64,000 nucleotides of DNA from Epiperipatus broadwayi (GCA_028023455.1 JAQFVV010006245.1:5449276-5513275); one strand, 5' to 3'. Positions 44,290 through 58,269 are shown, counted from the stretch's first letter. Notes: a model not told the origin generated them from the sequence alone. Program-made: numbers and translations.

Positions 44290-45720
44290 TTGCAGTCAAT
44301 ATGTTGTTGAAAAAAGAGACCATGTGTTGTTGAAAGTTTTGATTGTGGAGAAGAGCTCCTCTCGCTTTTTAATTTTTTTGATTAGATGTACAAATAGGTA
44401 GCTTGGGTTTGGTTGTGGCAATTGAATTAGCATTTTACATCTGACTATCCAAAGCATATGCAGGATGAATAATAAAGAAATTCTGATTATTGAATAAGTA
44501 CCAGACTGCATTGCTTTGTCTAGTGATAATATGAGCCCACTATTAATTGAGACTTTGGAGATGACGAGTTCTCTTGTAGATTTTATCTGTAGGCATTTAA
44601 GAATGATATAATCAATTGATTCATATTCCATTGAGCACAGGCTGGAGATTGGATTGATTTTTTTATATTCTCTTTTGAAATGCAGGAAAGAATTTGTGGG
44701 TAGGGCAGACAGGTTAATTTTGACAGTGAAATCAAAGTTTTGCCTCAAGACTGCATCTTTTGAGGAGATGTAATAATTTATGATTATTAAGAAGTGTGTT
44801 AAATGTTTTCTGTAGGATGATAGCTTGGATAGAATGGAAGGACAGTATTGGAGTTCTCTAAGGCTTACTGTAACAGTTTGATCTTTCCAGAGTAGTCTGG
44901 AGCATAAACTATTGATTTTGTTTTGGTTTTTTTTTTGTGTATTTAATGAAGGGGGCATAGTACGATATTTTAGGCATGACAATCATGCTAAGAAGATGAA
45001 CCTTCCCAAAGAATGACAGATAGACTTTGGAGAGTGAGTTCGTGATATTCAGTGATTTGTATGATCCCTTCCTGAATGTCTTTCGCCATCGCTATAGTTG
45101 ATTTGAAAACTGGGAATCTCAAGAATCTTTGGGGAGTTAATGCAAAGACTGAATTAATTTATTTACTAGATTTGATTTTCCAGATGGCAGATTTGTCATG
45201 ATTCACTTTAAGATAAAAATTGGCAGAGTATCACTGAATGATCGACCTTAGTTGAGGAATGAACTTGGCATCGGGAAGAACAACCATAATATCATCAATA
45301 TAGGCAAAAAGGTTTATTTGTTGATTTAGAAATGGAACAAACACACCAGGGAGGTTTTTTTCAATGTCCACCAGCAGAGGGTTAATGTATGCAGTGAAAA
45401 GAAGAGAGCTGAGGGGAGAGCCTTGTGGGATGGCTTTAAATGGTCTGAAACTAGGTGTAATCTTCCCATCCAGAGAAACAAAAATCTCTCTATTATTAAT
45501 GAGATTACCAATATCTGTATTATTGCACCTGGAATGTCATACTCCGCCAGAGTATCCAGGTCTACTGACCGAGTCAAACACCACAGTAATATCAAGTTGG
45601 ATATGTATAATTGTCTTGCATGATTGCACATGTTATTAATACATACTTGTATGCATTTTATAATTACACATATTTGTTTCTTGGTCTTAGAATGAACAGT
45701 GATACACCTTGCCATATTTT
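44290..45720 (-). pseudogene. CR1/jockey-like LINE reverse transcriptase, decayed
   Basis: Minus-strand frames give, in order, LDITVVFDSVSRPG (about 45560-45600), AIPQGSPLSSLLFTAYINPL (45365-45430) and LFAYIDDIMVVLPDAKF (45250-45310), which carries the YxDD catalytic box. A 228-codon open frame (44296-44982) resembles the region after the RT, with a CSMEYESIDYIILKC-like block that in relatives reads as a terminal Cys/His segment. RT blocks are well preserved, yet stops occur between them (after FIPQLRSIIQ), so no full polyprotein can be made. Other frames drawn over the region, e.g. 45326-45715, are shadows. Confidence 0.8.
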
Positions 45721-45729
45721 TATAAAGTA

Positions 45730-46950
45730 TAAATGGTTACATATATACAGTTTCATTAATGATTTATATTTGTGAATTGTCCAAAAAAAAAAAAAAATTA
45801 TTCACCAGTGAGTAGCTAAAGATCTTTTACATTGAGTAAATCATTTGTTATTAATTATAATATCTTTTTGCTTCTTTGCCTTATCCCTAAAAGAAATTTG
45901 AGAGATCCATTTAAGCTTTTAACATTAGTCCACTTTAATCATCTGGGACATTATTACTCTTTTGTGTATCATTTAGTTCGCCCTTTAACATTTTTAATGG
46001 AAACCTAATTGCTATGGCCATTTTCTTCAATTTTTTTATTATCTTTTAACAAAGTTCACAGTGATTGTTTTTTCTTGATTGTATGATACCCTTTTAACCT
46101 CATAATTCAGGAGTTATAATATTTTAAAATATGAAACAGACAAAAAAGTGTTTTATGTAGGAAGTTATTCATACTGAGAAACTGTTTAGTTTAACAGAAC
46201 CAGCTATTATATTATACTTTATTATTTCATTTTACTGGTAGAAAACAAGTAAATAATTTTATTTTTAAATATATCAAAATTGAATGCTATTTGTAGATTT
46301 AATAAAGGTAAAATAAAAATTGTGAAATAGAGTATAAAATTATAATTTCTTATACAACGAATTAAAATAATATATAAATTGTTCTCTTTTGAAATGACAT
46401 GAATAATATTGACTGCTCACACTTGGCTGTTTTTGTGAAAATGCTTATTATTGCTATTGAATTTAGTTACTATTTTACATTTAAAAAATATAATTGATAT
46501 AAATATATCTTGAAACATTAGGATTACTGTTTTCAACTTGAGATGTTATTATAATTTGTGTTAAGGATTAGAGATATTGACATATTTATAAAATATTCAT
46601 AACTGACTATAGAGGCCTTCATTAAAAACCCATTGGAGTCATAAAATTCTGCATTTTTTTCATATCATTTAACAAATATATATATAATTCCTAGGTAGAG
46701 CATAAGTCAAAAAAGTAATTATCTATTACTACCTCACACTTGTTTGGTCTAAGGAATTATCTTATTAACTGTTCTTGCAGTGGTATATTTAAGGTTGTGT
46801 TGCCTTGCAATTTGTATATCAGACAATGATGTGGTCTGGTAAAAATTACAATTTAATGTATGTTTAAAGACATTTACAGATCTAAAGTAGAAAAACAAAA
46901 ATAAGAATTTATAAAGAAACTGTAGTTTTAACAAACAATTAATATATATA
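45730..46950. other. AT-rich region without recognisable gene
   Basis: I see no supported feature. Confidence 0.5.
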
Positions 46951-46989
46951 TATATTGTGACACATAGGTAAATATATGTTAGAATGATT

Positions 46990-47275
46990 TAAAAATAAAA
47001 TTTAGAAATATATATTTAAAATAAAAATTAAAAAAAGAGACAGTTAATTTAATAGTTAAAAATAGAAATATATTTTCTTTAAATAAAGTCAAAAGGAGGG
47101 AGTAAAGTCTATTAAGATGTAGGAATTTTTTTTAAATTTAATATTTAAAAGTACACTTATCTGCTCTCTATTAACTGAGGGAAAAAAAAAAGAATTTCAA
47201 TAGATTATAAAAAAACAAAGAAAATAAATTATAAATTTGACTATGTAAAAGTAAATATAAAGTTAGTTAGTAAAA
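46990..47275 (+). repeat. Left direct repeat, putative part of 5' LTR
   Basis: Matches 52640-52895 over about 230 bp with moderate divergence. A TATA-like GGTATAAAAGC lies downstream at 47471-47481, suitable for an LTR promoter. Confidence 0.6.
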
Positions 47276-47470
47276 GAATACACAGTAATTGAAACTAGGT
47301 AATTAGCGATTTAAATTATCAAATTGGAAGAAATTTGGTTTTATTAGAAATAGTATTTCCAACTGATTAAATAAATTTGATCAAGTTGTAATTAAAAAGC
47401 AAGAAGAGAATAACTAATTAAAAAAAGTTGAAAAACTAATTAATAGCATGGGTGGTCACAATAGATGGCT

Positions 47471-47481
47471 AAGGTATAAAA
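47471..47481 (+). promoter_or_regulatory. TATA-box-like element in putative LTR
   Basis: GGTATAAAAGC is the only strong TATA box seen near the start of the old gypsy element. No transcript evidence is available, and in DNA this AT-rich the match alone is weak. Confidence 0.3.
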
Positions 47482-48643
47482 GCTACAAATTTCTCATTGT
47501 TTTATTCTTCTGACAAGTCTTGCTGTGAGAAGTCTACAGAGTTTTGCTGAATTTTATGTTAAGAATCCGTCGTTTAGTTTGCTATTAAGTCAGTAGTACT
47601 CTGTTAAGCATTCTGCTGCTGGTTTGCTATACAAATTTCTTGTTCATCAATCGGGAATGTATAGCTATATTTGTGGGCATCTAAACATTACTATGCACTG
47701 CTAAACCATAAAGGGGTATTTATTCAGTTTCACCACCTGGTTTTTTCAACATCTGATGTCTGGCATGTAGTAAAGACCTTTGTCTATCATTGCTCAGATC
47801 CCTAAATATAGACATTATTGTGAACAAGACTAAGACGTGCCAACCGAGATTAGAGGAATAAACAGCTGCCAAAAGAAGCTAGAAACACTCAATAATGGTT
47901 ACCTTCAATGAGGAGAGGGATATCACTCCAGAAACAAACCTACAACAAAACCTAAGTAAATATAAAATACAAAATTTAATGTCTAAACAACCTGTTTGCT
48001 ATTCTTTTGAAACTTTTATAATTAAAAGCAATAGGGTTGTTTGCCCTTATTTTAAAAATGGACTAATCCTTAGCAAAGAAGGCCATAATTAATTTACTTC
48101 ACTTTCATTTGGCTATTATGTTACTGTTTTACATTTGTTTTTGTTAATTTGGCTTAGTTCTCTCCCTCCATTCCTGACCATATAACATTTTAATTACCTT
48201 TTATAATATTATTAAGTAAATTTAGAGTTAATTATATATGTGCATTATTAATATGCTTGCTCTGATGGTCTGATTTAAGTCATCCTGCTCATTGTATTAA
48301 CCAGGTAAAATCAAGTGCCAAAAATATTTTTAAACCCTTCTTTTGAGGATATTCTATTCAGTTTTGGCTAGATGGTACCTGGGAATCATTCCATTATAAA
48401 TAAAAATATCTACAGATGAGGTGTTTGCTTCATCTGGAAATGTGGTCATGGGTCCCATATTTTATACCATCCCAGTCTGGTTGTAGGTATGGTGAATAAT
48501 ATGTAAAAATATTAACCATATTAACTCCTCTCCTTGAAATAATGAAATCTGCTAAATGTATAAAATAATTATTAATTATAGAAATGATGATTTAAATGTA
48601 AGGCATGTTATTTCCAATTGGCATATTTTGTAGTAAATTGCAT

Positions 48644-48777
48644 CCAATGTGGGTGCTGAAATTTCCATTATAAATATCACTCCAACTTAGGTGCCTGAAA
48701 TTTTTGTTATAAATGTCCAACATAAAGGCCTGAATTTCTATTAAATATCACTTCAATGTGAGTGCCTCAACAATTCC
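48644..48777. repeat. Tandem repeat of ~36 bp, about 3.7 copies
   Basis: Units start at 48644, 48682, 48717 and 48753. Each contains a CCAA-type start, GTGCCTGAAATTT-like core and ATAAATATCACT-like end. It lies between the putative 5' LTR and gag. Confidence 0.8.
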
Positions 48778-49859
48778 ATTTCTTTTGTGCTGAATTTAAA
48801 GATTTGATTAAGTAATTAGTTTTAATTATCATCATAAAGTGACATCTATCAATCAAAAATAATTATAATAAAATAAAAGGTAAAATTGGTGAAAGATGTC
48901 AGAGGAGAGAAAATGGCCAAAATTAAAATAACTCTATGGGTTAAGAAAATATTAAAGTATATATATATTCAAAGTCAAAAGAGTAGATAAGATATAAACC
49001 ACATAAATAAATAATTATGGGCAGAGATATAAAAATAAATATATAAAAACAGCGGTGGTAGGTCATTTGTATGTGTATATTTAAATGCACATACATATAT
49101 AGGTATAAACTTATATAGAGAAAAGTAATAAGTTTAATAAATTAAAGAATTTTAAAAGACTTATTCTTTTAAAGTTAGTAAGTAAAAGATTTATAACTTT
49201 AAGATTAGAAAAAGATTATTTTCTAAAATGGATACCAGTCTTAAATGAGAGTAGAATACATCATTAATGAAATAAAACAAAGGAATTTGAGTTATGTTTC
49301 CTTTAGAAGATAAATGACAAACTATAAAAATAACTCATTAATTAAAGTCAGGAAGATAACGATGTAAATTCTTGTATGGAGATTAAAATGAATCACCTGA
49401 GTGAATGGACAAGAGTACTAGCCAATCAACTTCAGGATTGAACCATGAATGTCTCAGTACTAATTTGATGAACAACAGGACACTATTCTTGGAGCTTCAT
49501 CATGCACATGGATATATATTGCAGCAGAATGTCTCCTTTGGCACAGTGACTTCAAGTATGAAGATCTGGCCTCCCAATGTGAGAACAGCCAGCTAGGACT
49601 CTTACAGTTCATACTAATTTAAATTATTATTTATGTATGTCTTTAGGCCTTAATATGTTAAATGATTATATATGCAAATAGTTAAAATGCTACTAAAGAT
49701 CGTATGTTAAATTATCTAAAGATTAACTGTCAGTAATGAGTTGTACTCATGGGAAATGCACCTTAGATTAGCTAGACATAGCAATTGGTGCAGTCACAGT
49801 CTTGATTCGAACTCTTAATTAAAATAATAGTTAAATTTAAGTAAAAGAAAGACTAGGCA

Positions 49860-51720
49860 ATGCAATTAGCAATCGGTGAATTTGATGTCAGTGAGGCAAG
49901 TAGTTGGTCGCTGTACATTCACCATGTGGAAAACTACTTATTCATTAATAAAATTAAAGATGACAAGTATAAGATTGCTTCATTATTATGCTTTTCTGGG
50001 AAAGGAGTTATTGAGATAACCAACAGGCTCACTGAACCTCTAATTCCTGAAGATTATACATACAATCAGGTTAAAGAGCATTTGTCAAATCATTTTAACT
50101 TCCAATCATAAATAATCAGGCAGATAATGCTAGAAGAGGGACTATGGTGTAGGAGATCAAATAAACATACTGATCAAATAAAAAAAATAAAGTGGAAGAT
50201 GTAATATTATTATTCAAAAAATACAACAAAAATAAATAGGGTAAATGTGTGCAAAGCGAATATGGAAGCTCAAAATAAAGAATTAAAAAAAGTTCCCAGA
50301 GATGAACTACAATATCATATCGAAAAACACGAAGTATTAAATAAGCCAGAAAGCAGTGACATCATGAGTCTGATGAATAAAATGTTTGAAGAACTTAAAA
50401 AAACAAAATCAAGAAATGAAAAATCAACAAAATAAGACAGTTGGAAAACTTGAACAAACAACTGAAGAAAGTAAAAATAATAATAATAAGTCAAATATAA
50501 AATTGGAAAAAATGGATGATGAGCTTAAAAGTCAATATAACAACATAAACAAAAATGAAAAAGTCAAACTGAAGTGCTTGGAAAATAGAACAGCAAATTA
50601 AGTCAGGGTATGGAAAATTAAAAGAAAAAATTATGATAGAAATCAGCAGAAACACGAAGCAGATTGAAAGCCTAATAGAGACAGCTTACCAGGAAATTTA
50701 AAAAAATTAAAATACTACAATAAGGAAAAATAGAGCAGTTTCAGGAGGTAATAACAGAAAACAAACTGGAGAATGAAAAAATAGTAGAGAATATGAGGAT
50801 TGAAATAAATAATTTAGCTGAGTAGATAAAATCAAGTTTAAAAGTAGGCAAAATGAAACACATAAAAATTGGAAAAATTAATGTTAGTAATTGTCAGCAG
50901 GAGATCATGAATATAAACCCGCAGGTACAAAGTTATGATCTTGCAATAGTGAACTAATTTCTAAAGATAAGAATATTTTCAGGTTGCATAGGGGAGGATT
51001 CCACAGAACATATTAGCAGCTTCGAATAATACTTTGTATTGAACTAGCTAAGTGAGGAAACCATGATCATTATCACCTGCAGCCATCTGCAAAATGCTTC
51101 TCAGGTAGATGTGACTTCCTGTTTAAAAAACCAATATCTTTCATGAATATAAACAAGCCCTATTAGCTAGCTATGAAGAATGTCAGGAAATATTAGACAC
51201 CAGCTGTTGCAAGATAAATGGCAAGCTAGCAAGTCTTTCGCTCCATTCTTCTGAAGACAATCAAATTACGTACTTTAACACCAGTCCACTATCTGAGCAA
51301 CAAATCATTAAGATAATGTAGCATAATTTCCCTCATAAGCAGAAGGCCTAATTGCTCAGTGCTTTTTGTAGCACCAGATCTAGTTACAATGCCAATGATC
51401 AGAGATTTAAACCCCAACCAAAATAACCAATAGTAAATGCAATGAAATTTGGTTCCAGAAAAAATTCTTAAAGTGGATCCAGAAAAAAACCATTTACCCA
51501 TAGTCCTGAAAAAACAAAACTCTTCAGACGATCCAGAAGTGACTCAGATCTCACTCAGCCAAAACAATATGAAATACCAAGGGATGATTCACAACCCCTC
51601 TGCATAAGAAATTACTCCAAAAAAACATCAGAAAATGAATCATCTGATAAAAACGAAATAATTGATCAGACAGCCCCTCAGGCTTGACTTAGAAAAATGA
51701 CCTCGGATTATGTAATATGA
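49860..51720 (+). pseudogene. Gag remnants of gypsy-like elements
   Basis: An 83-codon frame (49860-50111) reads like the start of a K02A2.6-type gag (SSWSLYIHHVENYL, DDKYKIASLL). Next come lysine- and glutamine-rich coiled-coil frames (50247-50600), a known feature of some arthropod gypsy gags. A capsid-like stretch follows at 50960-51330: RIFSG, EDSTEHISSFEYYF, FHEYKQALLASYEE, LSEQQIIKIM. These align in order with TFSG, NFKEYKQALLKSY and ISEQQILRIV of the gag at 62340-63791. A basic, serine-rich tail continues to about 51720. Stops are common. The first frame and the later capsid may come from two different elements. Confidence 0.6.
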
Positions 51721-52465
51721 AAATGATGTTCCCTAATGAAAAGTCAACAATGTATTTGTTTCCAAATAAGCTTATTAAAAAGAAAAATAAATTTACATAA
51801 TAATTATAATGAGTTTAATTAAATTAACGACATCCAAGAGTTTATGAGTAACCCAGTTTTTAAGTCTATGATTTAAACACAATAGAGCATGATAAAATCA
51901 ATATAAAAAAAACATTAAAATACTGCATATTCAAAGTGAAAAATAAAAGAAAGAAAATAATAATATATTAGACATTAATGGAAAATAATCCAAATCATAT
52001 CATTTATTTCAGTACATGTCAAGCGATGATAAAGTTATAGATCAAGGTATGTATGTGTATATAGATACAAATAGAATTTCCCGATCGTATTTTATGTTGG
52101 GTTAAGCCATTTTTTGCAAGACATTGATCTGCAGCTGGTTCTGTGCATCAAGTCCATTTATGATGATGATGATGTGCCAGTAGAGAAAAGTTCCAGTATC
52201 ATTAATAGTGTAGCAGTGTGTTAATAATGAAAATATTGTAAGCAGAATGTACAGTAGAGATAGTCCTACCATTCTCAGATTTCGAATCCATGTTTTTCAA
52301 CCACATTGCACAAAATTTGGCCTATGCTGTAGTCATGACTTCCACAAGAAATTAAATGTGATTTGATCAACACAGAAATTGATCTGTGTGTGATGTGTAA
52401 AGTTCTTATGTTGGATACCTCTGCTTGTCATAAATCTCACTTATCATGATACATATATTTAAGGA

Positions 52466-52570
52466 AAATTAGCCGAGAGGTCATCGCACCCGCCTTGCAA
52501 GCAAGTAGTTGTTTGCAAACGGGTGTGGGTTTGCGTCCCGGCCGATGCTATGACATATGAAAAAAAAAAG
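52466..52570 (+). repeat. tRNA-derived SINE (family 1)
   Basis: TTAGCCGAGAGGTCATCGCA carries an A box that fits the consensus. The B box GGTTTGCGTCCC is at about 52531, then GGCCGATGCTATGACATATG and ten A residues. It sits just upstream of the right repeat of the old gypsy element. Confidence 0.8.
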
Positions 52571-52639
52571 TAGAGAATAAAAATTGGTCAATGGCTAAGG
52601 GAAGGAATTGATGCAGTTTTATTCCTAAACTAGGAGGTA

Positions 52640-52895
52640 AGTAAAAATAAAATTTAGAAAGAAAAACATTTTTTTTTTTTGTAATTTTAAAAAAAAGAGA
52701 CTATATTTTCTTTAAATAAAATCAAAAGGTAGGGTAAAGCCTATTGTGATGTAGGAATTTTTTTTAAAATTTAACATTTAAAAGAACACTTATCTGCTGT
52801 CTTCTATTAACTGAGAGAAAGAAAAAATTCCAGTGGATTTCAAAAAAAACAATGAAAATAAATTTGACTATGTAAAAGTAACTATAAATGTATCA
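52640..52895 (+). repeat. Right direct repeat, putative truncated 3' LTR
   Basis: Counterpart of 46990-47275. A purine-rich ACTAGGAGGTAAG precedes it and might be the remnant of a polypurine tract. Confidence 0.55.
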
Positions 52896-53486
52896 CTAAG
52901 AAATTGATTTTTATATATTTCTATTATTTTAAAAGGTAAATCATTAGATTCACACAATGTAGTGAATTTTTTTAAAACCTACATTGCTTTGAAATATTGG
53001 TTTCTGATTTATTGAAAAAAAAAGTCATTATATTTAAATATTTTTTGAAGTTTAATTAACCTTAGCAATCTTTACTTTTAGATATGTAGCTCTAATCTCC
53101 ACTTTCATTCTGAAAATCCAATAAAAATGGAAATCTCAGTATTATTTATCTACTTTCTGTTGCTGAACTTTTTACTTTAATATTCCTGAAGTAAATGATT
53201 TATAAATTAGATGCGGGGGGGGGGGGGTTTGATGATTTGAGTAATTGTTGTTGCTAATTAAATGGAACCTCTAATCATCTCATTTGCTTACTGGGAAAGA
53301 TTTTTTTAATTTTATTTTAACTATAAGATGTTGTATTTTCTTGCTTATTTTTTTTTTTTGGATTTGAAATTTTCTTCTTGTCATTTCATAAGATAATAGG
53401 TTTATTGGGAGAGATTTGTAATGTAAGTGTTCTAGTAACAGAATTCTTTTTCTTTCAACTCCAGTTATGTTGCTTAGTAATATATA

Positions 53487-54015
53487 GGGGATTTGAACTC
53501 AGATTTTCAAGCCATTTCAACCATTCACACTATCTCATACACTGATGCACATGACCACTCACTTGCAGAAAAGATAAATAATCACCAATATATGTATTTT
53601 GTGCTGAACCAGGACTCATCAGTTGGTTCAGATTATCATCTCTCATACATATATACAATCAGTGCTCAGTTTATATTAAGATATCAAATCCTTATACTTC
53701 AAATGGACAGGCTTCAATCTACTCCAACTCTTCAGCCATCCATACCATTGAAAATCTGATGATAGAATTTTTAAATCCCATGCTGATGCCAATATAGTTA
53801 TCATGCCCATGTTGACCTCAATTCACTCTGACTTGTCATGTATAGGACAGTATCCATTTAAATACATAGAAGAGGGATGGGCAGAATGCAGGCTTAATAT
53901 GTAAGATTTGAAATACCAGGCACTCTTATACATGGAGCCCAATTGTAAATATAGGGGATTTGAACTCCGACTTCCAAGCCACTTCAACCATCCACACTAT
54001 CTCATACACTATCTT
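53487..54015 (-). repeat. Family 3 tRNA-derived repeat, composite copy
   Basis: GGGGATTTGAACTCAGATTT at 53489 recurs as GGGGATTTGAACTCCGACTT at 53955, each followed by CACTATCTCATACACT. Read on the minus strand each is a tRNA-like head with a GAGTTCAAATCCCC B box. Between them lies the body shared with 37745-38220 (TGCTGAACCAGGACTCATC, CATATATACAATCAGTGC, GAGGGATGGGCAG). A second, truncated copy therefore follows the first in direct orientation. Confidence 0.65.
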
Positions 54016-54019
54016 ATAC

Positions 54020-57000
54020 TTAGTAATATAAATTTTATTTAATCTACTATAACTTCACACATATTTATCATTTGCCAATAAGATTTATAGCAATCACAAT
54101 GCCCAAATCTGGGGCAACAATTTTAGCACATTACAAAATAACTAAATCTGTTAATTTGCTCCAATCAATTTAATAAGCAGTTTCTTATAAAGCAACTAAA
54201 TTGCAATGTCATGATTGCTGGTTTAATAAAATGCTATATAGATGGATGTAACAAAAAAAGATTATAACTTGCTCTCAGGTTCTAAATCATACTTTTTTTT
54301 GTTTTATATTAATCATCTTAACAGATTTTCACTTGTTAATAGTAGGCAAAAATGTAATCTAGGAATGATTATGATTCAGTTGTTACACACTAAGCAGTTA
54401 TTTAGCATTTATGATTCAAATCTGATCAAAATTGAAAATATTCACTATTATCAAAAGAAATACAAGTCATCAAATTTCAAACATTTTCTGGATTCATCGC
54501 TTTCACTTACTAGCTTATAAACTAATATTGACTGAAGGAATGAAAACAATTCTGTCAAATGACTTTATTCAATCATTTTTTAATATTTTATTCAAAGTCA
54601 ACTCAAACCAAACTTAGAGCAAATGATATTCCTAATAAACAAAACTCCATCAATAATTACATCTAACATTTTTAAAGAATATAATTTATAAGTATGCTTT
54701 TAATTTGATTACTATTAATTTTATGTTAATTTTATTTTATAAAACAATTACAATTTGTAAATATTTATTTATATTTGACCCCATGAATTCTGATAGCAGT
54801 AGCTGTGATTTATTTAGAGATAGTTTAGCATTGTTTTTTATGCTGTTAATACAAGTTATTATAGTATCATTAAATTTAATTTTTTTTAAAAATAGGGAGG
54901 GGAGTGTTTTCCTGAAGGTTTGTGATGATGGTGTTCTAGCTGTATTTTTATATTGGACTATTTCCATCATCTAATATGTGTGTTGAATGTCTTTAGAAAA
55001 GTTTAATTTTATTTAAATATTCCAAATGCATTCATCTGTTAGTAATATCACAGCAAACAGGTTAGTGGGTTATTTATTCAATTATTGCAATACTGTTTAC
55101 ATAAATGAACAAACTTGAAAAAGCTTACAGTGATGAAAAGAAAAATAATTTTTCCTGATCTAGGATCCTACATGCTCCCTCAATTTACGTAATGCTAGCA
55201 CTTATACTTTCTATTCATGTTTATCACACCAGTATGGACTGATTCAACTCAGATAATGAAATCATATTCTCATTTTAGTAGATGAGTACCATCAAATAGT
55301 TACATATAAATAGACTTAATACATATAAATAGACGTAATCATTTACTTAAAAAAACGGAATAACTTGAATATTTTCAAGTAAAAGTTTTATATTGTTTTC
55401 CCCCCTTTGACTTATTGTCAATATTTAAAATTAAAGACATTCATCTTTTGCTGTTAATACTTTTTTTATGATTTAATAAATCTTTCTGTTCAAACATTTT
55501 TTTCTTATTTCCAATATAAATTCTGTAATGAAAAATAATGTTTTCGGTAACCTCTAAGAAAAATATACAAAGGTTTCTAGTATCTTTTTTTTTCTTTTAA
55601 TAATCCTAGCTTATTACAGTTATATCTTCTTAAATATTGGTATGTGCTTAAGCAATGCCTTTATAATATATATATACGAGTGCTCATTACTAATCTTTAG
55701 ACTAATGATGAAATATTTGTTCTGAGACTTTGAATGTCCATTAATATTAGAAATATATATTAAAAAAATTATTAATTAAAAAATAAAAAGTGAAGTGTTT
55801 GGGATCAAGTATAATGGAATACACAAATTTATAGTCAACTGCACTTAATTCTACCAGCATATTTTCAATGTTTTGAGGGTTGCATCTTTGTGAGTTACTC
55901 TGTACTTCAATAAATAAAAACAATTCTGTTACTTATATATTGTAATCCGTTGGCTACATATTTGCATTAAAATAATTAGATAAGTTGGCAGTATGTTGCC
56001 GGGGTTAAGTATAGAATTTTTTAACTAATGGAGCAAATAATATTTAATTTTCTCATGCATATTTTTTATAATAATAGTGGGTTTTCAATTAACTAAATAT
56101 TTTAAATCCCAAAATGATAATATGAGAGTTCTCAAACATGAAATTTGTTAAATAATAATATGACTTTAATATGTAAATATTTTAATATGAGTTATAAAAT
56201 ATTATAGAAGGGAGAGAAAATTGTAAAAGAATATAAACAAGTTTTGTTTACTCTCTCTCTCTCTTCAGTAATTATAATTAATTAGTAGTTTTAATGTAAA
56301 CTATGAAAATGTACTAAAAGAAAATAATTTTCTTTTTTTTTTGGTAAATTATTTAATAGATATTAATTTTAACCTTAAAAGAAAGATAGAAAAATAGGAT
56401 TTTAACATTTTGGTAAATTTTGATCTCTCTTCATTACAAAAAAAAAATCATGTTAGTGTATTTAACTGATTATTTGTTTTTCGTTTTGCAATAAAAAAAA
56501 TTTTAATTAGAAGTAATGTTAAGAACTTTATGATGTTAATTTAAATTCTTGACTTGTTTTTCAATGTCTATGATTATGGAGAGAAATATCTAAACAATTG
56601 TTTTATAAAAAAATTATCTAATTGGCTGTTATAAAAACTAACATGTTAGAGACAGATTGTGATTGGCTTGTAGGCGTAATTGTTCTAGAAAAAAATAATG
56701 GGAGTGTGAATAAGTCAGAAGATGCAAGTGTCTGGTAAGAAGTATATATTCATAACCTAACTGTTGAAGAGAGAGCAGTCAAGTCTTAATCCAGCTGCTA
56801 AAGAAGAAAGTCATTTTAACTAAGCTATTGCATAATACAAAGGAAGTTTTGAACAAGCTTTTTAGTGTTCTAGGAGTTTAATCATAATAATGGTTTCTAC
56901 AATGAAAACCATGTGCTAAACTCAGATAAAAGCTAGTTATTATTTTCCTCTATGTAACCTGCCTTCACTGGAATAAAAATATAGATAATTTATGCCTTAA

Positions 57001-58265
57001 AATAATCTGCAACCTTGTCTTCAATCAAGATCTTGAGTTTCTGTGTTAGTCTCACCTGTGGAAATTTATTAAAAGAAAATGACAAAATGTTGCTATTTTT
57101 GTTAACCTGGAAATGAAATACTGCACACCAGAAAAAGGACAAATTAATTATATTATGTTCATGTGTGGAAGCCTTCAAGATGAAAACTCAACTGGAAAAA
57201 CTGAGAATTATAATTGGGAAGGACTCCACAGAAGAAAAAAAGATTTTTTTTTATATAAAAATAATAATTTTCTGTAAGAATTAATAATTTTAAATATTTT
57301 CATTAACTTAATGCTTTCAAATTGTGAAACATGTTTTTCTTAAAATCCAGTCAATTTTCTTTTCAAAATTATGAAATAGCTTTTAGAAAAAAAAATTTTT
57401 TTTAAATATTTTTCTCTTTTTATTCATTTTCATCCTAAAAACTTAACAAAAGGTTAATTAAGCTAAATCTAAGATTATTATCTTTGATTTTGAAAATGTT
57501 GTTTTTCCAACTTAGTTATTTTAAAGAAATAGCTTAATTAATTAAAAGTTAATTTATGAATAGAAATCACCTGATTGATTATAATTTTTATGAAAAAATA
57601 TTTTTTGACAAAATGAAAGTTTAAAATTTTATACTACCATATCATTTTTTTGTTTATTGTTAATCAATTAGTTATTAAATAATTGTTTTAAAAATATATT
57701 TTGTCTTAATTTCTTTATTCTTTCCAACTACTGTTTTATAAATTGCAGTATGTATGACTTTATTTCTTGACAGCTTAATGTTCTAGGATTTTTTTAAATG
57801 ATCACAATAAAACTATTTATTTATAAGAGGGTAAACCTAGGAATTGTTTGAAGTGATTTATAATAAGCTGCTTTATTTATTTATTTATTTATTTATTTCT
57901 TGCTCACAGTAATAGTTTATAGAGATCTTGCTTCCTAAGCTAGATGTGTAAATCATGAAAATACAAAAATCATTGTTTAAATGTATAATAATATATCTAT
58001 TGATTTTAATGTGATCAATTATAATTCTATCATGAAATCATTCACAAATTTTCACAATAATAAAAACATATTTTCAGACAATGATATTAATATATCTATT
58101 ACATAATTCAGTTTTACAAATTTTATTACTTTTTATCCGATAAAGGAATTTGAATAATATATATTATACCTAACCCTTTACACGTCGTCTCGTAAATTTT
58201 ATAAATAACATCATTTATATAAATCAATAAAAATGTTTAATGTTTATAATAACGACTCGATCAGA
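54020..58265. other. AT-rich region without recognisable gene
   Basis: Over 4 kb with only short composition-driven frames. 56570-57250 is slightly less AT-rich and holds TTATAAAAAC and GTATATATTC promoter-like words, so it could be a solo LTR, but no partner copy is in the window. There is a (CT)n run at 56250-56264 and a (TTTA)n run at 57872-57898. Confidence 0.5.
57872..57898. repeat. (TTTA)n microsatellite
   Basis: About six to seven consecutive ATTT units. Confidence 0.9.
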
Positions 58266-58269
58266 ACTT

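Larger units (their letters stand above)
46957..52895 (+). mobile_element. Old Ty3/gypsy-like LTR element, internally deleted
   Basis: A direct repeat pairs 46990-47275 with 52640-52895. Landmarks common to both are AAAAATAAAATTTAGAAA, ATTTTCTTTAAATAAA, GATGTAGGAATTTTTTTTAAA and CACTTATCTGCT. The two lie about 5.65 kb apart and enclose gag remnants homologous to the gypsy copy at 60-64 kb. No protease, RT or integrase is left, so pol was lost. The right repeat stops matching after 52895, so the 3' LTR is truncated or diverged. Exact element ends are not determined. Confidence 0.5.

Noticed and set aside
45326-45715. 129-codon minus-strand frame as a membrane protein
   Set aside because: A different minus frame over the same bases gives well-conserved reverse-transcriptase blocks, so this is a shadow.
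56570-57250. Possible solo LTR or host promoter region
   Set aside because: TATA-like words and slightly higher GC only. No TG...CA ends with flanking duplication and no second copy in the window.
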